DNA from: Cytophagaceae bacterium
GTDB taxonomy: Bacteria; Bacteroidota; Bacteroidia; Cytophagales; Spirosomataceae
Direction: 5' to 3'
DNA: 64,000 bases
Assembly (NCBI GenBank): GCA_947450365.1
Contig: CANFVE010000004.1
Location: forward strand, 1 to 64,000
Under the pieces are notes generated by a model. It made no database searches. It was not told where the DNA came from and worked only from the letters and a program-made list of their open reading frames with translations. Shown here one piece after another: positions 24,042 through 34,391 of this stretch (its first letter is position 1; the number at the start of each line of letters is the position of its first letter). Position numbers and translations under genes: made by a program.

Positions 24042-26546
24042 ATGCGCGAGGAATCCCCAACCCTTTTTGAATCGGAAGAATCTACGGTTTTTGTAGATGC
24101 ATTACTTCCTTTGCCTATCCCAAGGCATTTCACCTATCGGGTCCCACGTGTATGGGCGGATTTGGTCCAAACAGGCCTTCGGGTAGTTGTACCTTTTGGA
24201 AGTACCAAAGTCCTGACCGCCGTCATTGTCGCGGTTCATCATCAGCCACCGAAGCAATACCAGGCGAAATATGTATTAGAAATTTTAGACGAATCGCCCT
24301 TAGTTACCAGTTCCCAACTCAGTTTATTTCAATGGGTGGCGGATTATTATATGTGTTATCCAGGGGAGGTATTCCAAGTGGCGCTTCCTGCGGGCTTAAA
24401 AATCTCAAGCCAATCGAAAATTCAAGCACATCCTGAATTTTCAACGCCTGAGGTTTTGACCGAAAAGGAACAGTTGATTTTGTCAAAAATCATCGAAAAA
24501 GGCGCCTTAACCTATGATGAGGTGGCGCGTTTGGCGGAGGTGAAAAGTCCTTACCATTTGATTAAATCCATGGTGGGTAAACAGGCGGTCTTGATTTTCG
24601 ATGAATTAAAAGATCGCTATACGCCTAAGGTGATACGGAAAATTCGCCTTGCTTCTAGTTGGACATCGAAGGAGAAATTAACGGAATTAATCAAAACCTT
24701 AGAGGATAAGCCGAAGCAAATTAATGTCCTTTTGCATTATCTGCGCTTTATTCCGGTTTTACGAGATGAGTCAACTAATCAAAAGGGACTCGAAAAATCA
24801 AGTTTTTCCCAGGCAGGTCTGTCAGAAAGTTCCCTGACGACCCTTTTAAAAAATCAAATTTTCGAATCCTTTGAAGTCGTAGTTTCTCGTTTCGGAAGCG
24901 ACGAGGATGATTTTATTCCTTCAAATTTCGATTTGAATGTACCTCAAAAAAAGGCTTATCAGTCTATTTTGGAATCGTTTCAAGAAAAGGACGTCGTGCT
25001 GCTTCATGGAATTACGGGTAGTGGAAAGACGGAGATTTACATTAAATTAATTCAGGAAGCGCTGGCGAATGGGGATCAGGTTTTGTATCTGTTGCCTGAA
25101 ATCGCACTTACCACGCAAATTGTCATGCGGCTGAAAAAGATTTTCGGTGAGCAGGTGGGTATTTACCATTCTAAATTTTCGGATAATGAACGGGTGGAAG
25201 TTTGGAAATCCATTGTCGAGGGGAAATATCCCTTTGTCGTGGGGGTTCGCTCGTCTGTTTTTTTACCTTTTTCTCGTTTGGGTTTAATCATCGTGGACGA
25301 AGAACATGAATCCTCCTTTAAACAAGTGGATCCTGCGCCGCGTTATCATGCACGTGATGTGGCGATGGTACTGGCGAACCAACAAGGCGCCAAAGTCCTT
25401 CTAGGTTCCGCTACACCCTCCTTGGAATCCTATTTTCAAGCCAAACAAGGAAAATATGGCCTCGTGGTTTTGAAGGAGCGGTTTGGTGCAGCTCAATTAC
25501 CCCGTATGGAACTTATAGATACGAAATATGCCGGGCGGATGAAGCAAATGAAAGGCGGATTTTCCATGGAATTGTTAGGTGTACTCCAACAAAATTTTGA
25601 TCAAGGAAAACAAAGCCTGCTTTTTCAAAATCGACGTGGGTATTCCCCCTATATTCAGTGTCAAGATTGTGATTGGATCGCCTCATGTACTCAATGCGAT
25701 GTGAGTTTAACTTATCATGCGCGGGATAAAGAGATGCGTTGTCATTATTGCGGGTATAAGGAAGGCTTGTTGGCGCGCTGCGCGGCCTGCGGCAGTACGC
25801 AATTGAAAGCGATGGGCTATGGAACTGAAAAATTAGAAGAAGAGCTTCAACTGCATATTCCTGATGCTCGTTTGGGACGGATGGATTTAGATACGACCCG
25901 TTCGAAAACAGCTTTTACCAATTTATTGGCCGAGATTCAATCGGGAAATATCGATATTTTAATTGGTACCCAAATGGTAGCCAAAGGTTTAGATTTTGAA
26001 GGCCTATCAACTGTTGCGATTTTTGATGCAGACCGAATTATTAATTTCCCGGATTTTCGTTCGCATGAGCGTGCGTTTCAATTAATTACTCAGGTGGCAG
26101 GTCGGGCCGGTAGGAGAGAACATCAGGGGGAGGTCTATATACAGACGAATCAACCCACCCACCGGCTTTTTGATTATATCCTGAAAGGAGATTTTGAATC
26201 CTTATACGAAAGTGAGATTATGGAGCGAGAGGGTTATCATTATCCGCCATTTACCCGTTTAATTAAATTGACTTTTCGGCATTTGGATTCAGCAGCGGTG
26301 GAAAATGCTGCGAAGGAATTGGGGAGAATTTTAAAAGAGAAATTTGGAAATGGGCGGGTATTGGGGCCGGAGCGACCATTGGTCGAACGGATTCGCAATC
26401 AATTCGCGATGGAAATTATGATTAAATTAGAAAAGGGTGTTTCCTTGGCGAAATTCAAGGAGGCCTTGCGACAAGAATTGGACACCTTTCAAACAAAGCC
26501 AGTTTGCAAAGGCGTCCAAATTATCCCTGATGTGGATTGTTTGTAA
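24042..26546 (+). CDS. priA: Primosomal protein N' (PriA helicase)
   Basis: 3'-5' helicase that restarts stalled replication forks. The 834 residues have the N-terminal 3'BD (PIPRHFTYRVP, VVVPFGSTKVLTAV), Walker A GITGSGKTE (about 325), the DEEHE box (about 423), GSATPSLESY, two zinc sites in a cysteine-rich block (CQDCDW, CTQCD, CHYCGY, CAACGS, about 538-588) and helicase motifs VAKGLDFEGLSTV and QVAGRAGRR. Length and order are normal. Its stop is immediately adjacent to the stop of the convergent nitroreductase. Confidence 0.97.
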   Translation: MREESPTLFESEESTVFVDALLPLPIPRHFTYRVPRVWADLVQTGLRVVVPFGSTKVLTAVIVAVHHQPPKQYQAKYVLEILDESPLVTSSQLSLFQWVADYYMCYPGEVFQVALPAGLKISSQSKIQAHPEFSTPEVLTEKEQLILSKIIEKGALTYDEVARLAEVKSPYHLIKSMVGKQAVLIFDELKDRYTPKVIRKIRLASSWTSKEKLTELIKTLEDKPKQINVLLHYLRFIPVLRDESTNQKGLEKSSFSQAGLSESSLTTLLKNQIFESFEVVVSRFGSDEDDFIPSNFDLNVPQKKAYQSILESFQEKDVVLLHGITGSGKTEIYIKLIQEALANGDQVLYLLPEIALTTQIVMRLKKIFGEQVGIYHSKFSDNERVEVWKSIVEGKYPFVVGVRSSVFLPFSRLGLIIVDEEHESSFKQVDPAPRYHARDVAMVLANQQGAKVLLGSATPSLESYFQAKQGKYGLVVLKERFGAAQLPRMELIDTKYAGRMKQMKGGFSMELLGVLQQNFDQGKQSLLFQNRRGYSPYIQCQDCDWIASCTQCDVSLTYHARDKEMRCHYCGYKEGLLARCAACGSTQLKAMGYGTEKLEEELQLHIPDARLGRMDLDTTRSKTAFTNLLAEIQSGNIDILIGTQMVAKGLDFEGLSTVAIFDADRIINFPDFRSHERAFQLITQVAGRAGRREHQGEVYIQTNQPTHRLFDYILKGDFESLYESEIMEREGYHYPPFTRLIKLTFRHLDSAAVENAAKELGRILKEKFGNGRVLGPERPLVERIRNQFAMEIMIKLEKGVSLAKFKEALRQELDTFQTKPVCKGVQIIPDVDCL

Positions 26547-27269
26547 CTATCTCGTGAAAACAACTTCTTCATAAGGAAGGCGGAAACGTTTGCCCCAGAC
26601 GCCTTCTTCTGTACCTTTTCCTACGGAGATGATCATATTAATTTCAGCGCCCTTTGGAAGGCCTAATTCTTTTTTTACGCGTACGGCATCAAAACCTTCC
26701 ATTGGACATGATTCTAAACCTTCGGCTGCGATGGATAGCATAAAGGTTTGGGCGGCCAATGCACAGGATTTATGGGCCATGACACGTTGATCCGCCTCTC
26801 CGCCAAAACGCATAAACGGTTTTCGAAGGCCCATCCAAAGGCAAAGGCATTTACGAACTAGGGTGAATAAGCCAAATGGATCTTGGCGGTAGAGCAAAGG
26901 CATTAATTTGCCATAATAATCCAATCCGCGTTTTTCCATTTTATTGGGTTCTCCTTTAATGCCTTCTTTGATTCGTTCCAAATTCCATTTAGCACGAGAA
27001 GCCCACAAATCTTTTCGCGTGACAAAAACGACTAGGTGTTGGGTGTCTTTGGCCGCAGATTGTCCGAGACAAAGGGCATGGAATCTTTGTTTTGCTTCTT
27101 CGGATTTAATCCAATAAAATTCCCATAATTGCATATTGCTGCTATTCGGAGATAAGATGGCACGCTGTAGGCTTTTTTTAATAATTTCATCGGCTACGAT
27201 GAAATTGGGATCGAAGCGGCGATTGGATCTTCTTCGTTGGACGATTTCCTCAAATTTTTCTGATAACAT
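26547..27269 (-). CDS. Nitroreductase family protein
   Basis: FMN-dependent NAD(P)H oxidoreductase family. The 240 residues have the N-terminal RRRSNRRFDP (FMN phosphate contact), ILSPNSSNMQLWEFYWI (FMN loop) and near the end ESCPMEGFD and INMIISVGKG, all typical of NfsB/FRase-I-like proteins. Between about residues 100 and 150 is an extra stretch with a hydrophobic, basic segment that is longer than in minimal members. Physiological substrate unknown. No space separates its stop from the priA stop. Confidence 0.85.
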   Translation of the reverse strand: MLSEKFEEIVQRRRSNRRFDPNFIVADEIIKKSLQRAILSPNSSNMQLWEFYWIKSEEAKQRFHALCLGQSAAKDTQHLVVFVTRKDLWASRAKWNLERIKEGIKGEPNKMEKRGLDYYGKLMPLLYRQDPFGLFTLVRKCLCLWMGLRKPFMRFGGEADQRVMAHKSCALAAQTFMLSIAAEGLESCPMEGFDAVRVKKELGLPKGAEINMIISVGKGTEEGVWGKRFRLPYEEVVFTR

Positions 27270-27325
27270 GGCTTTTTAATTTTAGCTAAAATACAAAATT
27301 TATGGCTTTACTAAGGGTCATAAAT

Positions 27326-27358
27326 AAAAAAAGGCAGGAACAAGTCCTGCCTTTTTTT
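27326..27358 (-). terminator. Terminator of susC-susD
   Basis: AAAAAAAGGCAGGA (27326-27339) pairs perfectly with TCCTGCCTTTTTTT (27345-27358) over 14 bp with a 5-nt loop. It lies 17 bp past the susD stop on the minus strand; the A and T tails would let it work in both directions. Confidence 0.92.
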
Positions 27359-27375
27359 AGGGTAAAACCTAGGGA

Positions 27376-29151
27376 TTAATATCCTGGGTTTTGAGTCAAC
27401 GTTGCTTTTCCATCTTTTTGCGAGTTCAAGATCTCGTCATTTGGAAGAGGGAAGAATTCGTTTTTACCAGCTGTAAAAGTTTTTCCAGCTAAATAACCAC
27501 GCTTGTTATAGGTTCTACCTGAAAGGTCAGTTCCGTTAACAGATTCTTCTTTCAAGTATTTGTTGATGTATGGCGCTGCAATTCCCCAACGAACTAAGTC
27601 GAAGAAACGGTGACCTTCCATCGCAAATTCTAAGCGGTTTTCCATACGAACGGCATTCAAAGTAAATTCTTTTCCTTTGGCAGCAAACGTTCCTGTTGGA
27701 TATGGGTTCACCACATAGTTCACAGTCGCATCTTGAACAGAACCACTCTTTGCACGGTTACGGATAAGATTTACATAGGTTTCAGCACCCGCTAAATTTC
27801 CTAATTCTGCCTCACACTCTGCTAACCAAAGAATTACAGAAGACATCTTTAACAAACGGTAGTTATTATTAACCGCACGCTTGTTTGTTGAGTGAGTCGA
27901 ACTTCCTTCATCAGCTACATAATACATCCATTTTTTACCGATGTAAGGACCTGAATAAGCTTGGTTACGAATCCAAGAATATCCTGGCATTGGACCCCAA
28001 TCTAAGAAGTTTACACCACGACGACCTACTGTCCAATCCAAACGAGGATCTACAGGGATTGATTTGTCTAATGTAAAGGCTGCATCTGATTTCAAACCTT
28101 GATCATTTGGCAAATCGATTGCATTGTATGTATCCAATGTACCATCTGCTTTGTCTCCAATCATTGGTAAGCCATCCTTTGTAGTTTTGAATGAGTTAAC
28201 CAAGTTTTGAGAAGGCAAGTAGAATCCGCAACATCCACGACCAGGAGAGTTAGCCGAATATGGCCAGTTTAAGTTATCCCCAGCATTACCATTGTTACCT
28301 GTAGAACCATCATTGATTGAGAATTCAACCTCAAAAATAGACTCTGCATTGTTGTTAGTAATGTTACGGTAGTTGTCATGGAAATTCGGCATTAATTTTT
28401 TGCCAGAATTTTTATACACGTCTTCTAAAATTGTTTTAGCTTCCGCATATTTCTTTTGGAACATATATGCCTTCGCCAAATAAGTCAACGCAGCCCATTT
28501 CGTTGCACGACCTTTTTGCGCTTGAGTCGCAGGCAATACTGCTGCTGCATCTGAGAAATCTTTCTCGATATTCGCCCAAATATTCGCTGTATTAGGAACT
28601 TTGGTTGAATTCGGATCATCACGCTTGTAGATAGCTTCTGAAATAAATGGAACATTATTCCACATTTTCTTAGCTTCGAAGTGATAGTGACCACGTAAGA
28701 ATTTTGATTCAGCTACTACTTGAGCTTTTTCAGCATCCGTCATGTCTTTCACATCTGGACTTTGAGCTAATAACATAGCTTCATTTGCACGAGCAACTCC
28801 GTCATAAGAATGTTGCCATTTACCTAAGAAGTACGTATTATCTGACAACCAGTTGAATTGCTCGATATACTCTTGCTCTGGTTGGTCACCAATATCCGTT
28901 CCTTTTACCGCGTCTCCAGAAGTAATACCTCCAAATACATAGTTAGAAATAGTCGACTGACGTCCTGTATTTCCTGCACCTACTCCGTCCATTAACGAGT
29001 AAGCTCCAATTAATAGTGCATTTACCCCGTTCTTGTTACTCAATGAAGTCAACGATGCCGCACCTTGTGGCTGAATGTCGAAGAAACTATCTGAACAAGA
29101 AAAGTTGATGCCCGTGGTCGCAATTAATGCGAATATGATTAACTTTTTCAT
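27376..29151 (-). CDS. SusD/RagB family nutrient-binding lipoprotein
   Basis: Surface lid of a SusCD transporter that captures ligand for its SusC partner. The 591 residues have a lipobox (NFSC, Cys19), FFDIQPQGAAS, TPR-like helices (about 60-280: TDAEKAQVVAESKFLRGHYHF is a typical RagB block) and the C-terminal SusD signature ENRLEFAMEGHRFFDLVRWG followed by FFPLPNDEILNS. It follows susC by 35 bp. No glycosidase, peptidase or regulator sits beside the pair, so substrate is unknown. Confidence 0.95.
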   Translation of the reverse strand: MKKLIIFALIATTGINFSCSDSFFDIQPQGAASLTSLSNKNGVNALLIGAYSLMDGVGAGNTGRQSTISNYVFGGITSGDAVKGTDIGDQPEQEYIEQFNWLSDNTYFLGKWQHSYDGVARANEAMLLAQSPDVKDMTDAEKAQVVAESKFLRGHYHFEAKKMWNNVPFISEAIYKRDDPNSTKVPNTANIWANIEKDFSDAAAVLPATQAQKGRATKWAALTYLAKAYMFQKKYAEAKTILEDVYKNSGKKLMPNFHDNYRNITNNNAESIFEVEFSINDGSTGNNGNAGDNLNWPYSANSPGRGCCGFYLPSQNLVNSFKTTKDGLPMIGDKADGTLDTYNAIDLPNDQGLKSDAAFTLDKSIPVDPRLDWTVGRRGVNFLDWGPMPGYSWIRNQAYSGPYIGKKWMYYVADEGSSTHSTNKRAVNNNYRLLKMSSVILWLAECEAELGNLAGAETYVNLIRNRAKSGSVQDATVNYVVNPYPTGTFAAKGKEFTLNAVRMENRLEFAMEGHRFFDLVRWGIAAPYINKYLKEESVNGTDLSGRTYNKRGYLAGKTFTAGKNEFFPLPNDEILNSQKDGKATLTQNPGY

Positions 29152-29186
29152 TTTATTTTCTGATTTATTTTCAAATGTTACCTTAA

Positions 29187-32100
29187 TTAAAATCCTACTT
29201 TTAAACCAATATTGTATGATTTGGCTACTGGGAATGCACCTTCGTCAATACCCATGTGGATATCTTGGTTATCATTACCTGAAGTTCTCAAGTTAATATC
29301 TGGATCTAAACCTTTGTATTTAGTAAAGGTGAACAAGTTTTGTCCTTGAAGATAAACTTGTAATGAGCTCAATTTCAATTTGCTTACGATTGAACTTGGT
29401 ACTGTGTAAGTTAATTGAATGTTCTTGATGCGCATGTATGAACCATCTTCTACGAAGTATGAAGAGATTTGCTGACTAGTACCATCATTAGAGTTCAAAC
29501 GAGGCAATAAAGCATTATCACCTGGTTTCTTCCAAGAGTTGTACAACATATCCTTCGAACGGTTTCCTTGGAATGTATTAAAGTCTGTCCAGAATTTTTG
29601 GTAGTTGAAAATTTCATTTCCTTGAACTCCTTGAGCAAATACTGTCAAATCCCAGTTTTTGTAACCTAAGGCCACATTTAAACCATACGTGAAATCTGGA
29701 TGAGGATTACCGATAATTGTTTTATCAGCCGCAGTAATCACACCGTCTCCATTCACATCACGGAATTTAAATACACCCGCACGTGTGTAAGAACCAAACT
29801 TAGGAGCCGAAGCAGCCTCAGCATCATCCTTGATTACACCGTCCACAATATATCCGTAGAAACTTGCGATAGGTAAACCTGCTTTTGTAACTGAAATCGC
29901 TGGAAGACGAGTAGAGAATCCAAAGATCGTTGCATTCGGGTCATCGTTCAACTTCACTACGTTGTTTTTGTACATCGAGTACATCGCACCAATCGTATAA
30001 CGTAAATCGCCAATTTTATCGCGATAAGTTACGTTTAAGTCAAAACCAGAGTTGTTAACCTCTCCAATGTTTACATATGGAATTGTTGCTGTTCCCGCTG
30101 TTTTTGGAATAGGTACTTGCGTTAACATATCAGATGTTGTACGAGAATAAATATCCAAGGTTACATCCAATTTGTTATTCCATAAGGAAGCATCAACCCC
30201 AACGTTTGTCGAAGTATTTGTTTCCCAACGGCCATTTGTATTTCCGAATTGTGCAATATCAAAACCAGTCGCAATTGAATTACCTGATCCACCGATATCA
30301 TATGCATTGTTATCTGGGTTAGGTGTATATAATGTATAAGCATTGTATACGTTTGGAATCAATTGGTTACCTGTTTTACCCCAACCTCCACGAATTTTCA
30401 AGTCATTAATAAATGTCAAGTCTTTCATGAATGCTAATTCTGTTAAACGCATACCCACTGAAAACGCTGGGAATACCCCGTAACGATAAGCAGGAGAGAA
30501 ACGGGAAGAGCCATCACGACGGATTGTAAAGTCAGCTAACAAGAAATCCTTATATGCATAGTTTACTTTTCCGAATTGTGAGAATAATGCTGTAATTGTA
30601 GCACCACCACCTGCGTTAGATAAACCAGCCGCAGAACCATTGTTCAAATAACGATATGAAGGATCATCAAAAGCGAAGTTACTTCTCGCTGCGTTAAATC
30701 CAAATCCATACGTAGAAACGGCTTCTGTACCTACTAATACGTTAACTGTATGATCACCAATTACTTTGTTGTAATTTAATGTATTATACCAAGTAACTGT
30801 ACGGTCATATGAGTTTGAAACTGTTAATGAGTTGGATGAACGTGGTTCAGCAGCCTCAATATCACGGTTCAAATAGGCCGATTGATTTAAGTTGTTATAT
30901 TCAAAACCTAAACTTGTACGTGCTTTCAAATCCTTGATGATTTCATATTCAGCAAATACGTTACCGAAAATGTGTGTTCCCTTCACTGGGTTATCTTTTT
31001 CACGCCATTGACGAGCTAATGGATTCGGTGCATTACCTAAGTTAGATCCACGAGAACCTGCAAAACCGTTCAAATCAGATGTATTTGTACCACCCAAAGC
31101 CTTAGGACCTCCTGTGATATCGAATACTGGAATGATCGGTTGAATACGAATTGCAAATGAGATAGGATTTGATTCGTTATTGTTTCCTGAAGGAACACCA
31201 ATCTTCTCATCGTAAGTAACGGTAAAGTTTTCTCCGAAAGTTAAATTGCCTTTCTTGAATTCAGTATTTGCACGTACAGAGAATCGTTGGTAACCTGTAT
31301 ATTTCAAAATACCATCCTGTGAGAAATAATTAGCTGAAATCGCAAATTTTCCACCTTTTGAACCTCCAGTTGCACCTACTTGGTAGTTTTGGATTTTCGC
31401 AGGTCCGAAAATTTCATGTTGCCAATCTGTTCCTAATTTATTTGCCTTCGTAATGTTAAACGCAGTTGATCCTAATTTTGGATCAGCGATGTCATTCGTG
31501 TAGGTATAATTTGATGGCAACTCGCCATACACGTTCGGATAGATATAATCCGCAATGGTTTGAGAACCATCCGCGCCAAAACGATATTGTGCTGAAGGAG
31601 ATGTTCCAGCTGCTTTTCCAGCACCAATCTCTGATTCATAGTAGTATTGACCTAATTCTTTTGTATTTAACAAATCCAAGGTCTTACCTACATCTTGCAT
31701 ACCAGTGTACATATCAAAGGTGATTTTAGGCTCACCTTCGCTACCACGTTTTGTCGTAATGATTACAACACCATTCGCTGCACGTGCACCGTAGATAGAA
31801 GCTGCCGACGCATCCTTCAATACCTGCATGGACTCGATATCATTCGGGTTGATTTGGTTCAACGTACCTTGAGTAGGTACTCCATCGATTACGTATAATG
31901 GGCTATTGTTGTTAATAGATCCAAAACCACGCACACGAACCATCGTACCACCACCGGGTGAGTTATCATTACCTACAGTCACACCCGCTGCACGGCCTTG
32001 TAACATTTGAGTAACTGAAGCTGTTGGAACTGCGTTTAATTCTTTCGCGCTAACAACAGTCACAGCACCTGTGATGTCTTTTTTCCGTTGGGATGCATAA

Positions 32101-32441
32101 CCCGTCACGATAACCTCGTTTAATTGGCTAACATCATCTTGAAGAGTAATGCTAACTGAAGAACGGCCAGCTAATGCTACCGTTTGGCTAACATACCCTA
32201 CTGAAGTAACTTGTAATTCAGCATTTGCACTTTTAACAGTTAATGTAAATGCACCATTTACATCTGTTGTCGAACCTGTAGTCGTTCCTTTAACAGCTAC
32301 AGATACCCCCGGAATTCCGTCGCCCTTGGCGTCTTTCACAGAACCCGTCACTTTTCGGTCTTGGCCAAATGCCACCCAGGATAGGGATAACAGTAAAGCC
32401 AACATGAAGACCACTCTGCTTACGTAGAAATTGTGTTTCAT
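29187..32441 (-). CDS. SusC/RagA family TonB-dependent outer-membrane transporter
   Basis: TonB-driven importer that forms a complex with the SusD downstream. The 1084 residues have a signal peptide (MKHNFYVSRVVFM, ending FGQDRKV), a carboxypeptidase-regulatory-like domain (about 30-105), plug domain with the RGFGSINNNSPLYVIDGVP segment and SIYGARAANGVVIITTKRG (about 140-220), then a 22-strand-type barrel ending in the aromatic IGLKVGF. The ATG at 32441 fits the signal peptide; the frame is open to a TTG at 32471. Substrate unknown. Confidence 0.96.
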   Translation of the reverse strand: MKHNFYVSRVVFMLALLLSLSWVAFGQDRKVTGSVKDAKGDGIPGVSVAVKGTTTGSTTDVNGAFTLTVKSANAELQVTSVGYVSQTVALAGRSSVSITLQDDVSQLNEVIVTGYASQRKKDITGAVTVVSAKELNAVPTASVTQMLQGRAAGVTVGNDNSPGGGTMVRVRGFGSINNNSPLYVIDGVPTQGTLNQINPNDIESMQVLKDASAASIYGARAANGVVIITTKRGSEGEPKITFDMYTGMQDVGKTLDLLNTKELGQYYYESEIGAGKAAGTSPSAQYRFGADGSQTIADYIYPNVYGELPSNYTYTNDIADPKLGSTAFNITKANKLGTDWQHEIFGPAKIQNYQVGATGGSKGGKFAISANYFSQDGILKYTGYQRFSVRANTEFKKGNLTFGENFTVTYDEKIGVPSGNNNESNPISFAIRIQPIIPVFDITGGPKALGGTNTSDLNGFAGSRGSNLGNAPNPLARQWREKDNPVKGTHIFGNVFAEYEIIKDLKARTSLGFEYNNLNQSAYLNRDIEAAEPRSSNSLTVSNSYDRTVTWYNTLNYNKVIGDHTVNVLVGTEAVSTYGFGFNAARSNFAFDDPSYRYLNNGSAAGLSNAGGGATITALFSQFGKVNYAYKDFLLADFTIRRDGSSRFSPAYRYGVFPAFSVGMRLTELAFMKDLTFINDLKIRGGWGKTGNQLIPNVYNAYTLYTPNPDNNAYDIGGSGNSIATGFDIAQFGNTNGRWETNTSTNVGVDASLWNNKLDVTLDIYSRTTSDMLTQVPIPKTAGTATIPYVNIGEVNNSGFDLNVTYRDKIGDLRYTIGAMYSMYKNNVVKLNDDPNATIFGFSTRLPAISVTKAGLPIASFYGYIVDGVIKDDAEAASAPKFGSYTRAGVFKFRDVNGDGVITAADKTIIGNPHPDFTYGLNVALGYKNWDLTVFAQGVQGNEIFNYQKFWTDFNTFQGNRSKDMLYNSWKKPGDNALLPRLNSNDGTSQQISSYFVEDGSYMRIKNIQLTYTVPSSIVSKLKLSSLQVYLQGQNLFTFTKYKGLDPDINLRTSGNDNQDIHMGIDEGAFPVAKSYNIGLKVGF

Positions 32442-32500
32442 ATTTAATTTGGTTTGGGTGAATGCCGACAAAACATACTGTTCCGCCGACGAATTAGCGT

Positions 32501-32508
32501 CAAATATA
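32501..32508 (-). promoter_or_regulatory. -7 element of susC-susD
   Basis: Plus-strand CAAATATA is TATATTTG on the minus strand, 59 bp upstream of the susC ATG. No TTG at the standard spacing. The whole 214-bp gap to adk is AT-rich and holds divergent promoters only. Confidence 0.45.
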
Positions 32509-32620
32509 AGGAACTATTGATTTTATTGTACTTTTTTTCAATATTTTTTTTCTAAAAATCACCGGGATTTAACAAAATGATCATATTCCTGATCAAATAG
32601 CTAATTTTAATTACTTTGAT

Positions 32621-32628
32621 TACCTTTG
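32621..32628 (+). promoter_or_regulatory. -7 element of adk
   Basis: TACCTTTG matches TAnnTTTG and lies 27 bp before the adk ATG; the -33 part is not evident. Confidence 0.5.
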
Positions 32629-32655
32629 TCCCTTATTTTAAACGCTTAAATTCCT

Positions 32656-33228
32656 ATGTTAAATCTTGTTTTATTTGGTCCTCCTGGGGCAGGAAAAGGG
32701 ACACAATCTGCCAAAATCATTGAAAAATACGGTCTCATTCATTTATCTACGGGAGATTTATTGCGCGCGGAAATTAATGCCGGAACAAGCTTAGGACTTG
32801 AAGCAAAAAAATTAATGGACCAAGGGATTCTTGTTCCTGATGCTGTCGTAATCGGCATGATCGAAAATAAATTAAACGAAAACAAAACAGCTGCCGGATT
32901 TATCTTTGACGGATTTCCTCGAACGGTTGCCCAAGCAGAGGCATTGGATTTGCTTTTGGAAAGTCATAAGTTGAGCATCACTCAGATGATTGCGCTTGAG
33001 GTTGCAGAGGAAGAATTAACCCTGCGGTTATTAGAACGTGGAAAATCTTCTGGTCGGCCGGATGATCAAAACGAAGAATTAATCCGTAAACGGGTCCAAG
33101 AATACATGGAAAAAACAGCCCCAGTGGCAGGTTATTATGCGAACCAAGGAAAATTTACTGGAATTAATGGAGTAGGGGAGATCGACGTAATTTTCGATCA
33201 AATTCTTTCCATTATTGAAAAGAGTTAA
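32656..33228 (+). CDS. adk: Adenylate kinase
   Basis: Interconverts AMP plus ATP with two ADP. The 190 residues have P-loop GPPGAGKGT (7-15), the STGDLLRAE AMP site, FDGFPRTVAQAEAL, and the short-lid form (LERGKSSGRPDD) without the zinc-finger lid insertion, which explains the length below 210. Its own promoter; followed at 123 bp by obg after a repeat-rich gap. Confidence 0.97.
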   Translation: MLNLVLFGPPGAGKGTQSAKIIEKYGLIHLSTGDLLRAEINAGTSLGLEAKKLMDQGILVPDAVVIGMIENKLNENKTAAGFIFDGFPRTVAQAEALDLLLESHKLSITQMIALEVAEEELTLRLLERGKSSGRPDDQNEELIRKRVQEYMEKTAPVAGYYANQGKFTGINGVGEIDVIFDQILSIIEKS

Positions 33229-33257
33229 TCTTTCAGGGGCTTTTGCTTCCAAACCTC

Positions 33258-33307
33258 GGCCTGTAGACTTCAGACACCGGACGGTTTCCGGCCTTTAGAC
33301 TTCGGTC
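33258..33307. repeat. Paired imperfect repeats with hairpin between adk and obg
   Basis: GGCCTGTAGACTTCAGAC (33258-33275) and GGCCTTTAGACTTCGGTC (33290-33307) are two near-copies. Between and partly within them CCGGA (33277-33281) and TCCGG (33287-33291) can form a short hairpin. It is more GC-rich than other gaps here. Could be a weak adk terminator or a dispersed intergenic repeat; no T-run follows. Confidence 0.5.
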
Positions 33308-33350
33308 TTGAGTCCTTAGCCTTTGAAAAAAATATGTTTATTAAGAAAAT

Positions 33351-34391
33351 ATGACTTCAAATTTCATCGATTACGTCAAAATTAACCTGCGCTCTGGCCG
33401 GGGCGGTAGCGGTTCATCCCATTTCAGAAGGGAGAAGCACGTGCCTAAGGGCGGTCCAGATGGAGGAGATGGGGGTCGGGGAGGTCATATTTATTTAGTG
33501 GGTACAACCCAGCAATGGACTTTACTCCATCTGAAATACCAAAAACACATCATCGCTGACAGTGGAAATGGGGGTGAAGGTGGCCGTCGGTCCGGCTCTG
33601 AAGGTGCCGATGTGTTCATTCAAGTGCCCCTCGGTACAATCGTCAAAGATGCCGAAACCAATGAATTTTTGGCGGAAGTAACCGAAGATGGAGAAAAAGT
33701 GCTGTTAGTTCCAGGTGGTCGGGGAGGTCTAGGAAATACACATTTTAAAACGTCAACGAATCAATCTCCTCGTCATGCACAACCAGGTGAGGCAGGAATC
33801 GAACGCTGGGTTATCATGGAATTGAAGGTCTTAGCGGATGTGGGCCTTGTCGGCTTTCCAAACGCCGGAAAATCCACCTTGCTTTCTGTCATCTCCGAGG
33901 CGAAACCAGAAATCGCCGATTATCCATTTACAACCTTAGTACCTAATTTAGGCGTAGTGGCTTATCGGGATTATAAATCATTCGTTGTCGCCGATATCCC
34001 TGGAATTATTGAAGGGGCTGCCGATGGCAAAGGATTGGGAATCCGATTCTTACGACACATCGAACGAAACTCCATTTTGTGTTTCCTAATTCCATCGGAT
34101 GCCGAAAACTGGGGCAAAGAATACGAGATTTTATTAGGCGAACTCGAAAAATACAATCCCGAATTATTAAGTAAAAAACGGGTACTCGTGATTTCTAAAA
34201 TGGATTTATCCATTCCCGAAATGGAGGATGAAATGCGCGCGAGTCTACCCGCTGATTTGCCCTTAGTTTTTGTTTCTTCCGTGACCCAAATGGGCCTGCA
34301 AGCACTCAAAGATTTACTTTGGAATACCCTCGAGGAAGAAAATAAGAAACATATTCCTCCTGTTGTGCCCACGGAAGAACCTCTAGCTTAA
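33351..34391 (+). CDS. obg: GTPase Obg/CgtA
   Basis: Essential GTPase linked to large ribosomal subunit assembly and stress responses. The 346 residues have the glycine-rich N-terminal Obg fold ([37 protein letters not shown]; 1-158) and the G domain: G1 [10 protein letters not shown]2 YPFTT, G3 [17 protein letters not shown]4-like ISKMD. It lacks the C-terminal OCT domain of Gram-positive Obg. The 3' end overlaps the convergent reductase gene by 9 bp. Confidence 0.97.
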   Translation: MTSNFIDYVKINLRSGRGGSGSSHFRREKHVPKGGPDGGDGGRGGHIYLVGTTQQWTLLHLKYQKHIIADSGNGGEGGRRSGSEGADVFIQVPLGTIVKDAETNEFLAEVTEDGEKVLLVPGGRGGLGNTHFKTSTNQSPRHAQPGEAGIERWVIMELKVLADVGLVGFPNAGKSTLLSVISEAKPEIADYPFTTLVPNLGVVAYRDYKSFVVADIPGIIEGAADGKGLGIRFLRHIERNSILCFLIPSDAENWGKEYEILLGELEKYNPELLSKKRVLVISKMDLSIPEMEDEMRASLPADLPLVFVSSVTQMGLQALKDLLWNTLEEENKKHIPPVVPTEEPLA

